Shown here one piece after another: positions 50,674-59,352 of a stretch of 64,000 nt of DNA. The stretch lies in NCBI GenBank assembly GCA_036378675.1, contig DASUWA010000005.1, positions 87,588-151,587 of the forward strand, in the 5' to 3' direction. The stretch's first letter is position 1, and every line of letters starts with the position of its first letter. Position numbers and translations under genes: made by a program. Below the pieces are notes generated by a model that searched no databases, was not told the DNA's origin, and saw only the letters and a list, made by a program, of their open reading frames with translations. Source of the stretch: Acidimicrobiales bacterium. Lineage in GTDB: Bacteria; Actinomycetota; Acidimicrobiia; Acidimicrobiales; Palsa-688.

Positions 50674-50744
50674 TGAAACGAGACGGGGGAACCAGACGGG
50701 GAAAGCGAGACGGGGAAACCCAGGCTGGGGATCCGGCCGAGGCT

Positions 50745-50957
50745 CTACTCGCGGGCCTTGCGCTGGTACGTCAACAGACGGACCGCTTCCGACGACACGA
50801 CCTGCACGTCATCAGCCCCGTGGACGTCGACGTAGAGGAAGCCGCCCTCGATGCTGAACTTGGCGTTGGGGACCTGATGGGCCATGTTCCCGCTGCCGTC
50901 CATGATCGTGTAGCCGTCCCTGAGTTCGATAGAGCCCCTGTGCCACTCGCGGGCCAT
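50745..50957 (-). CDS. Small protein of 70 residues, unknown
   Basis: Unrecognised. MAREWHRGSIELRDGYTIMD begins the protein, and FSIEGGFLYVDVHGADDVQV with TYQRKARE ends it; predicted mostly beta. The start is well supported: AGGAGAGG lies 5 nt before ATG 50957. It lies 70 bp after the alpha/beta hydrolase gene on the same strand and could be in its transcript. Confidence 0.65.
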   Translation of the reverse strand: MAREWHRGSIELRDGYTIMDGSGNMAHQVPNAKFSIEGGFLYVDVHGADDVQVVSSEAVRLLTYQRKARE

Positions 50958-51027
50958 CGTCACCTCTCCTGCTCGGAATCCCGACGCTGTTCTTACCCCC
51001 GGCGGCGCCGGGAGCCACACCAGCTTG

Positions 51028-51846
51028 TCAGCCGGACAGAAAGTCCAGAAGCAGCGCGTTGACCTGGTCCGGGGCCTCCCACTGCAACCAGTGGCCGGGT
51101 CCCTCGACGCGTTCGTAACGCCACGGAGCGGCGACGAACTCTGAGGATCCGGTCATCTGGTGTTCGGTAAGGGCGAAGTCCCCGGTGCTCCAGACGCCCA
51201 TGGTGGGGACGGTCACCTTCGGCAGCTCGAGCGGCGGGTCGATCAGCGTCTGTGGGGGCACGTTGGCTCGGTAGTAGTTGAGTCCCGGAGTGAGCGAGCC
51301 GTTCTTCTCCAGGTCTCTGATCACACCGTCGGTGTCCGGGTGGTGGGCCCAGGCACGGAAGTTGGCCCAGTCGTTGTCGGACAACCAGTGCTCGGCGACT
51401 CCCTCGAACTGGAAGAGAAGCATGTACCAGCTCTTCTCTCTCTGCTCGAACCCCGCCGACGCGAACGAAAGTGGATGCCCCACCGACAGGACCACCAACC
51501 GGTCGACTCTGTCGGCGGCGAAGGAGGCCATTCCCCACGCCACTGCCGACCCCCAATCGTGGCCGACCACGTGCGCCTTCTCGACCCCGAGCCGGTCGAG
51601 GATCGCGACAGGGTCGGCAGCGAGGAAGAGGAGGTTGTACGCGTCCACGCCGGCCGGCTTGTCGGACAACCCGTAGCCGCGCAGGTCGGGAACGATCAAT
51701 CGGTAACCCGCCGCGGCGAGCGGCTCGATCTGCTTCGTCCACAACCGGCCGGTATCCGGAAAGCCATGGAGCAGCAACACCGGTGTTCCTTTTTCCGGAC
51801 CGTACAGCTCCACGTTGAGCTTGACGCCTCCACTGTCGACTTGCAT
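51028..51846 (-). CDS. Alpha/beta hydrolase (epoxide hydrolase / dehalogenase-like)
   Basis: 272 residues. LLLHGFPDTGRLWTKQIEPL (oxyanion), DLRGYGLSDKP, and the nucleophile elbow VVGHDWGSAVAWGMA with Asp. FEGVAEHWLSDNDW lies in the cap and VEGPGHWLQWEAPDQVN carries the His. GGAGAA lies 6-7 nt before ATG 51846. It follows the FAD-dependent monooxygenase-like gene by 13 bp; an epoxidation followed by hydrolysis is a plausible joint reaction. Confidence 0.87.
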   Translation of the reverse strand: MQVDSGGVKLNVELYGPEKGTPVLLLHGFPDTGRLWTKQIEPLAAAGYRLIVPDLRGYGLSDKPAGVDAYNLLFLAADPVAILDRLGVEKAHVVGHDWGSAVAWGMASFAADRVDRLVVLSVGHPLSFASAGFEQREKSWYMLLFQFEGVAEHWLSDNDWANFRAWAHHPDTDGVIRDLEKNGSLTPGLNYYRANVPPQTLIDPPLELPKVTVPTMGVWSTGDFALTEHQMTGSSEFVAAPWRYERVEGPGHWLQWEAPDQVNALLLDFLSG

Positions 51847-51859
51847 AAGAGCTTCTCCT

Positions 51860-53266
51860 CTACGAGATCGCGGCGAGCAGCTCGGTCCTCGTCGGGCCGA
51901 GCGGCGGCTGGTCGGATGCCTCGACGTCGCGGTCGAGGATCTCCATGACGGTGGGGTCTTGCGCTACTTCGTCCGAACGCCGGAGGAGCATCCCGATTTC
52001 TAGGTTGGCGCGAAGGAAGTCCGGGTTCTCGAGCGAGAGTCCTTCGAGAGCTTTGGTGAGGCTCCACTCCGAGTTGGTGTCGGTGAACGGCTTGCCGGCG
52101 ATGATCGCATCGACCTCGGCGAGCCGAGCGCGGTCGAACCCGAGAGTTGCGCGGTAGTAGGGCTCGACCTCCGTGCGGGTCAGCTCGTACCAGACCGACG
52201 CCAGCTTCCACGGGTCCGCATCGCCGTTGTCGCGTATTACGTCGCGCAGAAGTGCCGCGTGCATCAGCCCGATGCTCGCGCCGCGCCCCAACGAAGGGTT
52301 CGTGCACGACCACGAATCGCCGACGGCCAGGACCCCCGTCACGACGGGTTTGCCGCCGGGCGCGTATTCGCGAATCCGGTCTTCTATCTTCGCCATGACT
52401 GCAACGCCGTCGTCTATCGGCTCGCCGTCGATCCAGTGGGCGGCGAGGGGCAGCGTCCTGATGGCGCATTCCCATTTCTTCGGGTCGCTCGCGGCTCGCA
52501 GGGCCGAATCCTTGGAGCTGGCGATGATGGTTACCGACCAGGTGCCGTTGTCCGCGGGGAGGGTGAGAGCCGAGACGCTGCCGTAGTCCTGCTTCAGCGG
52601 ACCGAACATCGCCGGGAGGGAACCGTCGGCGGACCGGAAATGCCTTCCGTAGTACCTGAAGCCCGAGTCTTCGAGCTCTTCGGGAACCGCCGGCCCGCCG
52701 GCGTCGGCGATCCACCTGGGCAGGGGCGAACGCCTCCCGGTCGCATCGACGACAAGGTCGGTGTCGATGCGTTCCCCGTTCTCGAGCTCTACCCCGACCG
52801 CGTTGGGCACGCTGCCGTTCGCGGCCGGGCCGGTGACCAGGCCCCGGACCGCGACCCCTCTGCGTACGGTCAGGCCAGGAGCTTCCTCCGCGACACGGGC
52901 CGTGACCGACTCGACCACCGTGCGCCTACCGGTGATCACATCGAATCGGTTGTCGTCGGGGCGAGACCCGCCTTTCATCTCGTCGGGGATGTTGTCGGCG
53001 ATGTTGTAGCGGCACGCGCCGGCGGCGGCTAGGGCGTCGACCAGTTCCGGCAGCTCCGCCTCGGCGATCGACCTGAAGCGGGCGAGGAAGAAGTGGGGCA
53101 GGCGGAACTGGTTGACTCCCCGACGTTCCCAAGCGGTCCACGACTGGTCCGGATCCGGTGGCGCCGCGCCGTCGCGTTCCAGCAGCGTCACGTCGTGCCC
53201 GTCCTTTGCCAGGAGCATCCCGGTGCAGAGCCCGACCATTCCGCCGCCTGAGATGACGATCCTCAT
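51860..53266 (-). CDS. FAD-dependent monooxygenase-like protein
   Basis: 468 residues. FAD motif IVISGGGMVGLCTGMLLAKD, the acidic LLERD after strand 2, DLVVDATGRRSPLPRWI and the GD motif VLAVGDSWSCTNPSLGRGAS give the para-hydroxybenzoate-hydroxylase-like fold. The middle (GFRYYGRHFRSADGS) is a substrate domain of unknown preference. Start ATG 53266 has GGGGA upstream. First gene of a two-gene unit with the alpha/beta hydrolase. Confidence 0.85.
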   Translation of the reverse strand: MRIVISGGGMVGLCTGMLLAKDGHDVTLLERDGAAPPDPDQSWTAWERRGVNQFRLPHFFLARFRSIAEAELPELVDALAAAGACRYNIADNIPDEMKGGSRPDDNRFDVITGRRTVVESVTARVAEEAPGLTVRRGVAVRGLVTGPAANGSVPNAVGVELENGERIDTDLVVDATGRRSPLPRWIADAGGPAVPEELEDSGFRYYGRHFRSADGSLPAMFGPLKQDYGSVSALTLPADNGTWSVTIIASSKDSALRAASDPKKWECAIRTLPLAAHWIDGEPIDDGVAVMAKIEDRIREYAPGGKPVVTGVLAVGDSWSCTNPSLGRGASIGLMHAALLRDVIRDNGDADPWKLASVWYELTRTEVEPYYRATLGFDRARLAEVDAIIAGKPFTDTNSEWSLTKALEGLSLENPDFLRANLEIGMLLRRSDEVAQDPTVMEILDRDVEASDQPPLGPTRTELLAAIS

Positions 53267-53463
53267 GGTGTCCCCTTAACTCGCTTTAACTCGTTGCCTG
53301 ACGTGAGCCGGTGGGGCCGAGGGTAGCGGTGACGGCGGACCCGGGAAAGCGAAACCGGTCACATGTTGAAGTCTGCCTCCTGGGGCAGAGTCGGGGGGCA
53401 GTGTCGGAGTGCAGTGTCAGAGGGCAGAGCCGGGGGCGAGAACGTAGAGTTGACCAGGTAATC

Positions 53464-53547
53464 GGACATCGACTCGGACATCGACCCGGACATCGACCCG
53501 GACATCGACTCGGACATCGACCCGGACATCGACTCGGACATCGACTC
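53464..53547. repeat. 12-bp tandem array, seven units, upstream of a VOC gene
   Basis: GGACATCGACTC and GGACATCGACCC alternate as T, C, C, T, C, T, T at position 11. The array lies 23 bp before the VOC start codon, inside its likely promoter or leader. The stretch before it (53380-53440) has irregular GGGCAGNGTC repeats. Confidence 0.92.
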
Positions 53548-53570
53548 GGCTGTCGGCAAGGGGGACACCC

Positions 53571-53960
53571 ATGGCGCCCGCACTGAACCACACCATCGTC
53601 TTGTGCCGGGACAAGAAGGTTTCCTCCGGCTACCTTTCGGAGATCCTGGGGCTGGGCGAACCCAAAGCGTTCGGGCCGTTTCTCGTCGTCGAGGTGGACA
53701 ACGGCGTGTCGCTCGACTTCCACGACCACTGGAATCCCGAAGCCGAAATCGAGTCTCAGCACTACGCGTTTCTCGTCTCGGAAGCGGAGTTCGACGAGAT
53801 ATTCGGGCGGATCGAGGAGCGAGGCCAGGAGTACTGGGCCGATCCGATGCTCAGCCGCAGCGGACAAATCAACCGGAACGATGGCGGGCGAGGCTGCTAC
53901 TTCCGTGACCCCGACGGGCACCTGCTCGAGATCATCACTCGGCCGTACGGGAGCGGCTGA
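53571..53960 (+). CDS. VOC-family protein
   Basis: 129 residues. LNHTIVLCRDKKVSSGYLSE, SLDFHDHWNPEAEIESQHYA, FLVSEAEFDEIFGRIEERG and YFRDPDGHLLEIITRPYG fit the glyoxalase/bleomycin-resistance superfamily, with His at the start, His in the third strand and Glu near the C-terminus as metal ligands. ATG 53571 has GGGGGA upstream. The gene stands alone between convergent and divergent neighbours behind the 12-bp repeat array. Confidence 0.85.
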   Translation: MAPALNHTIVLCRDKKVSSGYLSEILGLGEPKAFGPFLVVEVDNGVSLDFHDHWNPEAEIESQHYAFLVSEAEFDEIFGRIEERGQEYWADPMLSRSGQINRNDGGRGCYFRDPDGHLLEIITRPYGSG

Positions 53961-54018
53961 GCCTGGTCGGCCTGGTCGGGTTGTCGGCCTGGTCGGACTG
54001 GTTGGTTGGTCGAGTCGG

Positions 54019-55500
54019 TCAGTCGGCCGGCGCAGTGGCCGGCTCGAGGCTGAGAGCCGGTGCGGCCTCGGGGACGACCGGATGCGTCCTCGGAATGAAG
54101 AAGGAAGCCGCCAGCGCGACGAGGGTCACGATGGAGGCGGTGAGGAACGCGCGGTCGTATCCGGAGGTGAGCGCCTGCTTCACCGAAGTCGAGTGGATGA
54201 CCGCGTGCGTCCGGGCGGTCGCGACTGTCGCCAGTGCCGCGAGGCCAATGGAGCCACCAACCTGCCTGGACGTGTTCAAAAGCCCTGACGCCAAGCCCGC
54301 CATTTGCATGGGGACCCCGCTCGTCGCCGTCTGAGCAAGAGGAGTAAACGACAGCCCCACCCCGAACGACGTCATCAACGTTCCCGGCAGGACACCGGAG
54401 AGGTACATGCTCGAAGCGTTCAGTTGGGCTATCCAGACGAACCCCACTGCGACGAGAACCAGGCCCAGCGTCAACACGCGCGGCGCGCCCAAGCGGCTGA
54501 TGAGCCTGATGCTTCCCTGCGCGCCGGCGATGATCGCCAGGCCCATCGGAAGGAACAGCAGCCCTGCCTTCAGCGGGCTGTAACCGTGGACTTCCTGCAG
54601 GTAGAGGGTGAGGAAGTACCACATCGAGAAGAAGCATGCCCCCAGTAGCAGCATGGTGAGGTTGGCCACGCTGAGAGAACGCGACTTGAACAGCGAAAGT
54701 GGCATCAACGGTGCCGATGCGCCGCGCGCTTCGATCAACACGAACAGTCCAAGGATCACCGCCGCGGCCACCAACAGCAGGATCGTCCGTCCGGATCCCC
54801 ACGGGTGTGTATCCGTGCTGACGATCGCGTACACGAGAAGTGCGAGCCCGCCCGTGACGGTGATCGCTCCGGCGATATCGAGCTTTCCGGCTGCCGGACG
54901 CCGCGCCTCGGTCAGGACCAGCGCGCTGAGTGCGATAGCAACCGCACCGATCGGCACGTTCACGAACAGGACCCACCGCCAGCCCAGATAGCCGGTGAGG
55001 ATCCCGCCGAACACGGCTCCTGTCGCCCCGCCGGCGCCCGCCACCGAGCTCCAGATTCCGATCGCCCTCGTGCGGCTCTGCCCGTCGGTGAACGTGGTGG
55101 TGATGATGGTCAGGGTGGCGGGGGACAGGATCGCCCCGCCGAGGCCCTGGACCGCCCGGGCGACGGTCAACTCGCCCGCGGTCTGGGCGAGCCCACCCGC
55201 GAGACTCGCCAACGAAAACAGACCCAATCCCGCAATAAACACCCGCTTCCGCCCGAACAGATCGGCCGCCCGCCCACCGAGGAGGAGGAAGCCGGCGAAG
55301 GTCAGGACGTACGCGTTGACCACCCACTGCAGCCCCACGGAGGAGTAGTGAAGCTCCCTGCCGATCTGGGGAAGTGCGACGTTGACGATCGAGACGTCGA
55401 GCACGACCATGAACTGGGCCACGCACGCCAGCGCCAGCACCATCCCGTCGGTGGCCTGTCCCGCCTTGAGCATCCGCAGCCGCTGCACCCCACCGACCAT
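54019..55500 (-). CDS. MFS drug transporter, DHA2 family
   Basis: 493 residues, 14 helices. FMVVLDVSIVNVALPQIGRE, GGRAADLFGRKRVFIAGLGL, RAVQGLGGAILSPATLTIIT and GAGGATGAVFGGILTGYLGW match those of the pump at 48234-49775, from which it differs throughout. The upstream in-frame stretch is antisense to the LEH-like gene, so ATG 55500 is taken as start. Divergent from the limonene-epoxide-hydrolase-like gene, whose product or substrate it might export. Confidence 0.9.
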   Translation of the reverse strand: MVGGVQRLRMLKAGQATDGMVLALACVAQFMVVLDVSIVNVALPQIGRELHYSSVGLQWVVNAYVLTFAGFLLLGGRAADLFGRKRVFIAGLGLFSLASLAGGLAQTAGELTVARAVQGLGGAILSPATLTIITTTFTDGQSRTRAIGIWSSVAGAGGATGAVFGGILTGYLGWRWVLFVNVPIGAVAIALSALVLTEARRPAAGKLDIAGAITVTGGLALLVYAIVSTDTHPWGSGRTILLLVAAAVILGLFVLIEARGASAPLMPLSLFKSRSLSVANLTMLLLGACFFSMWYFLTLYLQEVHGYSPLKAGLLFLPMGLAIIAGAQGSIRLISRLGAPRVLTLGLVLVAVGFVWIAQLNASSMYLSGVLPGTLMTSFGVGLSFTPLAQTATSGVPMQMAGLASGLLNTSRQVGGSIGLAALATVATARTHAVIHSTSVKQALTSGYDRAFLTASIVTLVALAASFFIPRTHPVVPEAAPALSLEPATAPAD

Positions 55501-55572
55501 ACGGTTTCCAGCGTGGAACGGCGTCGGAATATTTCCGGCGATGCCGCCGGCGGTATCTAGTGACGACGGGGG

Positions 55573-55578
55573 TAGCGT
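55573..55578 (+). promoter_or_regulatory. -10 box of the LEH-like gene
   Basis: TAGCGT, then TCTGGAC, then GTG 55586. Confidence 0.5.
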
Positions 55579-55585
55579 TCTGGAC

Positions 55586-56056
55586 GTGCCCGACACTCTG
55601 TCCGAAGCAACCGAAACGAACGGATCCGTCTCCCCAGGAGCGATAGACCTCGTCCGGAGGTTCCTTCTCCTGTTGGAAGACGGCCGCATCGACACGGCGA
55701 CCGAGCTGCTCGCCGAGGACGTCGACTACATAAATGCGTCCCTCCCCACCATCCGGGGCCGGGAACGGGTGCGCCGCGCCTTGACCATGACCTTCGGCCG
55801 GCCGAGCGCCGGGTTCGAGGTGTATTTCCACGCGATCTCAGCCGACGGCCCGACCGTGCTCACCGAGCGGACCGACGTGCTCGTCTTCGGCCCGGTGCGG
55901 ATCCAGATCTGGGTCTGCGGCCGTTTCGACGTGCGCGGCGGCGAGATCGTCCGCTGGAAGGACTACTTCGATTGGGGCGACACGATCGTCGCGACGATAA
56001 GGGGGCTCATCGGCGCGGTCGTTCCCGCCCTTCGGCCCAAGGCTCCGTCGGCGTAG
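55586..56056 (+). CDS. Limonene-1,2-epoxide hydrolase-like protein
   Basis: 156 residues. LLEDGRIDTATELLAEDVDY followed by the Asn-containing INASLPTI, TVLTERTDVLVFG with the Asp-Arg pair region, and VCGRFDVRGGEIVRWKDYFD are LEH-family hallmarks; the DYFDW acid may be part of the Asp-Arg-Asp triad. Such enzymes open terpene or steroid epoxides with a water molecule in one step. GTG 55586 is leaderless by the TAGCGT box. It is divergent from an MFS pump. Confidence 0.85.
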   Translation: MPDTLSEATETNGSVSPGAIDLVRRFLLLLEDGRIDTATELLAEDVDYINASLPTIRGRERVRRALTMTFGRPSAGFEVYFHAISADGPTVLTERTDVLVFGPVRIQIWVCGRFDVRGGEIVRWKDYFDWGDTIVATIRGLIGAVVPALRPKAPSA

Positions 56057-56066
56057 AAGGGGCTGT

Positions 56067-56837
56067 TTGGGGTTGGAAAAAGACTCCGTCGACGCCGCCG
56101 CAGCGCTTCTTGCTCAGCACGCCGAGATGGCTGGGCTCTTCGAGTCGCTCGCGGTTGAGGACTGGGAACGGCCGACCCGCTGTCCCGGGTGGACCGTGGC
56201 GGACGTGGTGCTCCATCTGTCGCAGACCGACGAGATGGCGGTGGCCTGTCTCGAAGGAAGGACCGCCGGTTTCATCGCAGGGCACGTCTCAGGAGCCCCG
56301 GCCGGCACGGTGGACGACGGTGCTGACTGGATGGTTTCGCAGGAGCGCGGCGCTTCCCCTGACGTGTTGCTCGGTCGATGGCGTGATGCTTCGAGCCGGT
56401 TCGACGAGATGCTCGTGGGGGCGGACTCCCACCGGCGGGTGGTCTGGGTCGTCGGCGAGCTATCGATCCGGACCCTGATCTCGACCCGGCTCGCCGAAGC
56501 CTGGATCCACACCGGTGACATCGCCGACGCGGTTGGTGTCGAGCTGAAGCCCGATGACCGGTTGCGCCACATCGCCCGGCTTGCTTGGCGGACGCTTCCC
56601 TACGCGTTCGCGCGCGAGGGTGTCGCGCTGTCGGGTCCGGTTGCGTTCGAGCTGATCGGCCCGAACGGTGACCCGTGGTCGTTCGTTCCCTCCGAATCTC
56701 CGACGACTGTCGTTCGGGGGGACGGCGTGGAGTTCTGTCTTGTTGCGGCGCGGCGCTTGCGAGCGTCTGCGACTGGTTTGAGCGCCGAAGGCCCTGATGC
56801 GGACGCTGTCCTGTCGTTGGTCCGAACGTACGCGTGA
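56067..56837 (+). CDS. Mycothiol-dependent maleylpyruvate-isomerase-family (DinB-like) protein
   Basis: 256 residues. The N-terminal four-helix DinB-like domain has RPTRCPGWTVADVVLHLSQT with the first metal His and TRLAEAWIHTGDIADAVGVE with another, the pattern of MDMPI_N proteins. The C-terminal SCP2-like domain has SGPVAFELIGPNGDPWSFVP. These proteins use mycothiol in actinobacteria for isomerisation or thiol transfer. The start is TTG 56067 or 56073 after GAAGGGG. It follows the LEH-like gene by 10 bp and is likely co-transcribed. Confidence 0.82.
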   Translation: MGLEKDSVDAAAALLAQHAEMAGLFESLAVEDWERPTRCPGWTVADVVLHLSQTDEMAVACLEGRTAGFIAGHVSGAPAGTVDDGADWMVSQERGASPDVLLGRWRDASSRFDEMLVGADSHRRVVWVVGELSIRTLISTRLAEAWIHTGDIADAVGVELKPDDRLRHIARLAWRTLPYAFAREGVALSGPVAFELIGPNGDPWSFVPSESPTTVVRGDGVEFCLVAARRLRASATGLSAEGPDADAVLSLVRTYA

Positions 56838-56846
56838 TGCGGGTGT

Positions 56847-58025
56847 ATGGCTGATCGAGAGACTGAGTTCGTCTTCGACGATTTCAGCTCGGAGACCCTT
56901 CGGCAGCGGGGGACGATCAAGTGGTCTCTGTTCGAGCCGGATGTCATCGCATGCTGGGTCGCGGAGATGGATTTCTCGACGGCACCAGCGGTACGCGAAG
57001 CGGTGCGGGCAGCGGTAGAGCGGCAGGAGTTCGGCTACCCGGCGCGCGATGAGATGAACGGCCTGCCTGAGGCGGTCGCCGAGTTCCAGCGGAGTCGTTA
57101 CGGCTGGACCGTCGAACCATCCCGGGTGCACACGTTGCCGGACGTGCTGAAAGGGATCGAGCTTGCGATCAGGCACTTCTCGCCCGAGGGATCGCCCGTC
57201 ATTCTTTCGACGCCCGCATACATGCCTTTCTTCGAACTGCCGAATGTCACCCGGCGCCGGATCGTCGAGGTACCGGTGTTGTTCGATCACGGCGTCTACA
57301 GGATGGACGTCGACAGGATCGAGTCGAACCTCGCTGCTGGCGCGCGGACGGTAGTGCTGTGCAATCCGTACAACCCGTTGGGGCGGTCGTTTTCGCGGGC
57401 TGAGCTGTCGGAGCTTGCTTCGGTGGTGGATCTGCACGCAGGGAGGGTGGTGGCCGACGAGATCCACGCGCCGCTGACATATCCGGACCGGCGCCATACT
57501 CCCTACGCGAGCCTTTCCGATGTGACCGCTTCGCACACCATCACCTTGACGTCCGCTTCCAAGGGTTGGAACCTCCCGGGGCTCAAGTGCGCGCAGCTCA
57601 TAATCAGCAATGCGCTCGACGGGGAGCGATGGAGCTCCTTGTCGATGCTGGACACTCACGGCGCGTCGACGCTGGGCATCGCTTCAAATCTCGCTGCTTA
57701 TCGGGATGGAGGATCTTGGCTTGACGCGGTGGTGACCTACTTGGACGGCAACCGCAAGTACCTGGCTGAACTCTTGGCTACGCACTTGCCCGCGGTTAGT
57801 TACACACCCCCGGAGGCGAGCTACCTCGCTTGGCTCGACTGCAGGGGACTCGAACTGGACGTTGAGCCGGCGGACTTCTTCCTCGAGAAGGCGCGGGTGG
57901 CTACCAATCACGGTCCCGCGTTCGGGGCCCCGGGGGAGGGGCATGTCCGGTTCAACTTCGCGACGTCGAGATCGATCCTCGCCCAGGCCGTCGAAGCCAT
58001 GGGGGAAGCGGTTAGCCGGCGGTGA
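56847..58025 (+). CDS. MalY/PatB-like PLP enzyme (cystathionine beta-lyase family)
   Basis: 392 residues. Fold type I aminotransferase: GTIKWSLFEPDVIACWVAEM with MDF, the GY of EFGYPA, CNPYNPLGRSFSRAELSELA with the substrate-binding Asn, VVADEIHAPLTYP with the PLP Asp, and the PLP Lys in SASKGWNLPGLKCAQLI. This is the PatB/MalY order of motifs. It may cleave C-S bonds of cystathionine or Cys conjugates. Behind a mycothiol-dependent gene, it could process thiol conjugates; this is inference. Confidence 0.87.
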   Translation: MADRETEFVFDDFSSETLRQRGTIKWSLFEPDVIACWVAEMDFSTAPAVREAVRAAVERQEFGYPARDEMNGLPEAVAEFQRSRYGWTVEPSRVHTLPDVLKGIELAIRHFSPEGSPVILSTPAYMPFFELPNVTRRRIVEVPVLFDHGVYRMDVDRIESNLAAGARTVVLCNPYNPLGRSFSRAELSELASVVDLHAGRVVADEIHAPLTYPDRRHTPYASLSDVTASHTITLTSASKGWNLPGLKCAQLIISNALDGERWSSLSMLDTHGASTLGIASNLAAYRDGGSWLDAVVTYLDGNRKYLAELLATHLPAVSYTPPEASYLAWLDCRGLELDVEPADFFLEKARVATNHGPAFGAPGEGHVRFNFATSRSILAQAVEAMGEAVSRR

Positions 58026-59253
58026 GGTTGCTGACTGGGCCGGCTGGTGGGCCTACTGGTGGGCTTACTCTCCGGCCGGCGACGAAGACGGCCTCCACTC
58101 GAGTCAGGTCGGTGATCTCCTCGAGCGGATCGCCCGAGACGACGAGAACATCGGCGTCGTAGCCCGGCTTCAGGCGGCCTTTGCTGCGCCCGAGACCGCA
58201 GGTGTCGGCGGCGATCGACGTCGCTGATGCAATGGCTTCGGAGTTTGTGAAGCCCGCTTCGACGAGGTCGGCCATCGCGAGAGCGACAATCCCGTGTGGC
58301 TTGGAGTCGCCGACCCCGGCGTCCACTCCGCAAACGATTCGCACCCCACGACGGTGCATCTTCCCGACCGCCGCCACCCGCGCTTCTCGGGTCGTGCCGG
58401 TCCTGTCCAGGATCGCCTGGATGTGGGGGGGTGGCACGAACCCGGGGACCGCTCCCGGCGTGGGACATATGACGATTCCCTTGTCCACGAACGCGTCGAG
58501 AAGTCCTTCCGGAACTGTGATGCCCGAATCGGTCATGCAGCTGCAGTGCTCGATTCCGTCGACACCTGCTTCGACCGATCGCTGGACGGCGGGCAGGCCG
58601 TGGGAGGGCGACGTCACGGGCAGCCCCGCCTTGTGGGCGCGTTCGACCACGGCCCGCATCTCCTCGAGCTTGAACTGGCAATCGAGCATGTCGGTGCCCG
58701 GCGTCGACGCTCCGCCGCTGGCCATGATCTTGATCACGTCGACCTTTCTCTCGGCTCGCTCGTCAACCGCGCGGCGGAGTTCTTCGGGCCCAGTCGCCTC
58801 GCCGCCCATCGACCAGCAGTGTCCTTGGCGGCATGTGATCGGTGGCCCGGACGCCAGGATCGTCGGGCTCGGCGTAGTCCCGTCAGGGTTGAGGAGGCGG
58901 TCTCTGCGGTCGACCACGCTCCAGCGGCGATCGCCCAGATCTCTCACCGTCGTCACGCCGGCCCGGAGCTGGGACTCCAAGGCCCTGGTGATCACTTCGC
59001 CCAATTCGTCGTCGTCGTACTGTGCCAAGCGGTCGAGTGCTCCAAGGTGACCGTCTCCTCCGAGGTGGACGTGCATGTCGAACAGACCCGGGAGAACGGT
59101 GCAGTCCGGGAACGTGATCTGTTCGCAGCCTTCGGGTAGCTCCGCTTCGAACGCTGTGACGCCCGCGACCTTGCTTCCGTCGATGAGGATCGTCGCGCCG
59201 CCGGCGATCGGTCTCACGCCGTCGAACACACGCCTTGCCCGGATCGCCAGCAC
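58012..59253 (-). CDS. Metal-dependent amidohydrolase (imidazolonepropionase-like)
   Basis: 413 residues. LPGLFDMHVHLGG supplies the metal HxH, VIKIMASGGAS the bridging Lys, TSPSHGLPAV and GIEHCS two further metal His, and RIVCGVDAGVG the catalytic Asp. The ends form the beta-sandwich (AIRARRVFDGV, GYDADVLVVSGDPL). Relatives include prolidase-like and organophosphate-degrading hydrolases. GTG 59253 is chosen because AAGGGGG lies 7 nt upstream. It overlaps the convergent MalY-like gene by 14 bp. Confidence 0.87.
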   Translation of the reverse strand: MLAIRARRVFDGVRPIAGGATILIDGSKVAGVTAFEAELPEGCEQITFPDCTVLPGLFDMHVHLGGDGHLGALDRLAQYDDDELGEVITRALESQLRAGVTTVRDLGDRRWSVVDRRDRLLNPDGTTPSPTILASGPPITCRQGHCWSMGGEATGPEELRRAVDERAERKVDVIKIMASGGASTPGTDMLDCQFKLEEMRAVVERAHKAGLPVTSPSHGLPAVQRSVEAGVDGIEHCSCMTDSGITVPEGLLDAFVDKGIVICPTPGAVPGFVPPPHIQAILDRTGTTREARVAAVGKMHRRGVRIVCGVDAGVGDSKPHGIVALAMADLVEAGFTNSEAIASATSIAADTCGLGRSKGRLKPGYDADVLVVSGDPLEEITDLTRVEAVFVAGRRVSPPVGPPAGPVSNLTAG

Positions 59254-59352
59254 TCGCGACCCCCTTTTGATCTGCTTGTCGCCGTCGGCGACCCTCCGGT
59301 CCGGTGACATACCAGGCCTTTTACTGCGATTGCAAGGGGCTTGTCCGATTGT

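Noticed and set aside
53464..53547. CRISPR array
   Set aside because: Units are 12 bp and contiguous without spacers; no cas genes are in the window.
53286..53921. 211-residue minus-strand frame across the 12-bp array (RCPSRCPG repeats)
   Set aside because: The tandem repeat keeps all frames open; it overlaps a clear VOC gene on the other strand and shows no ribosome site.
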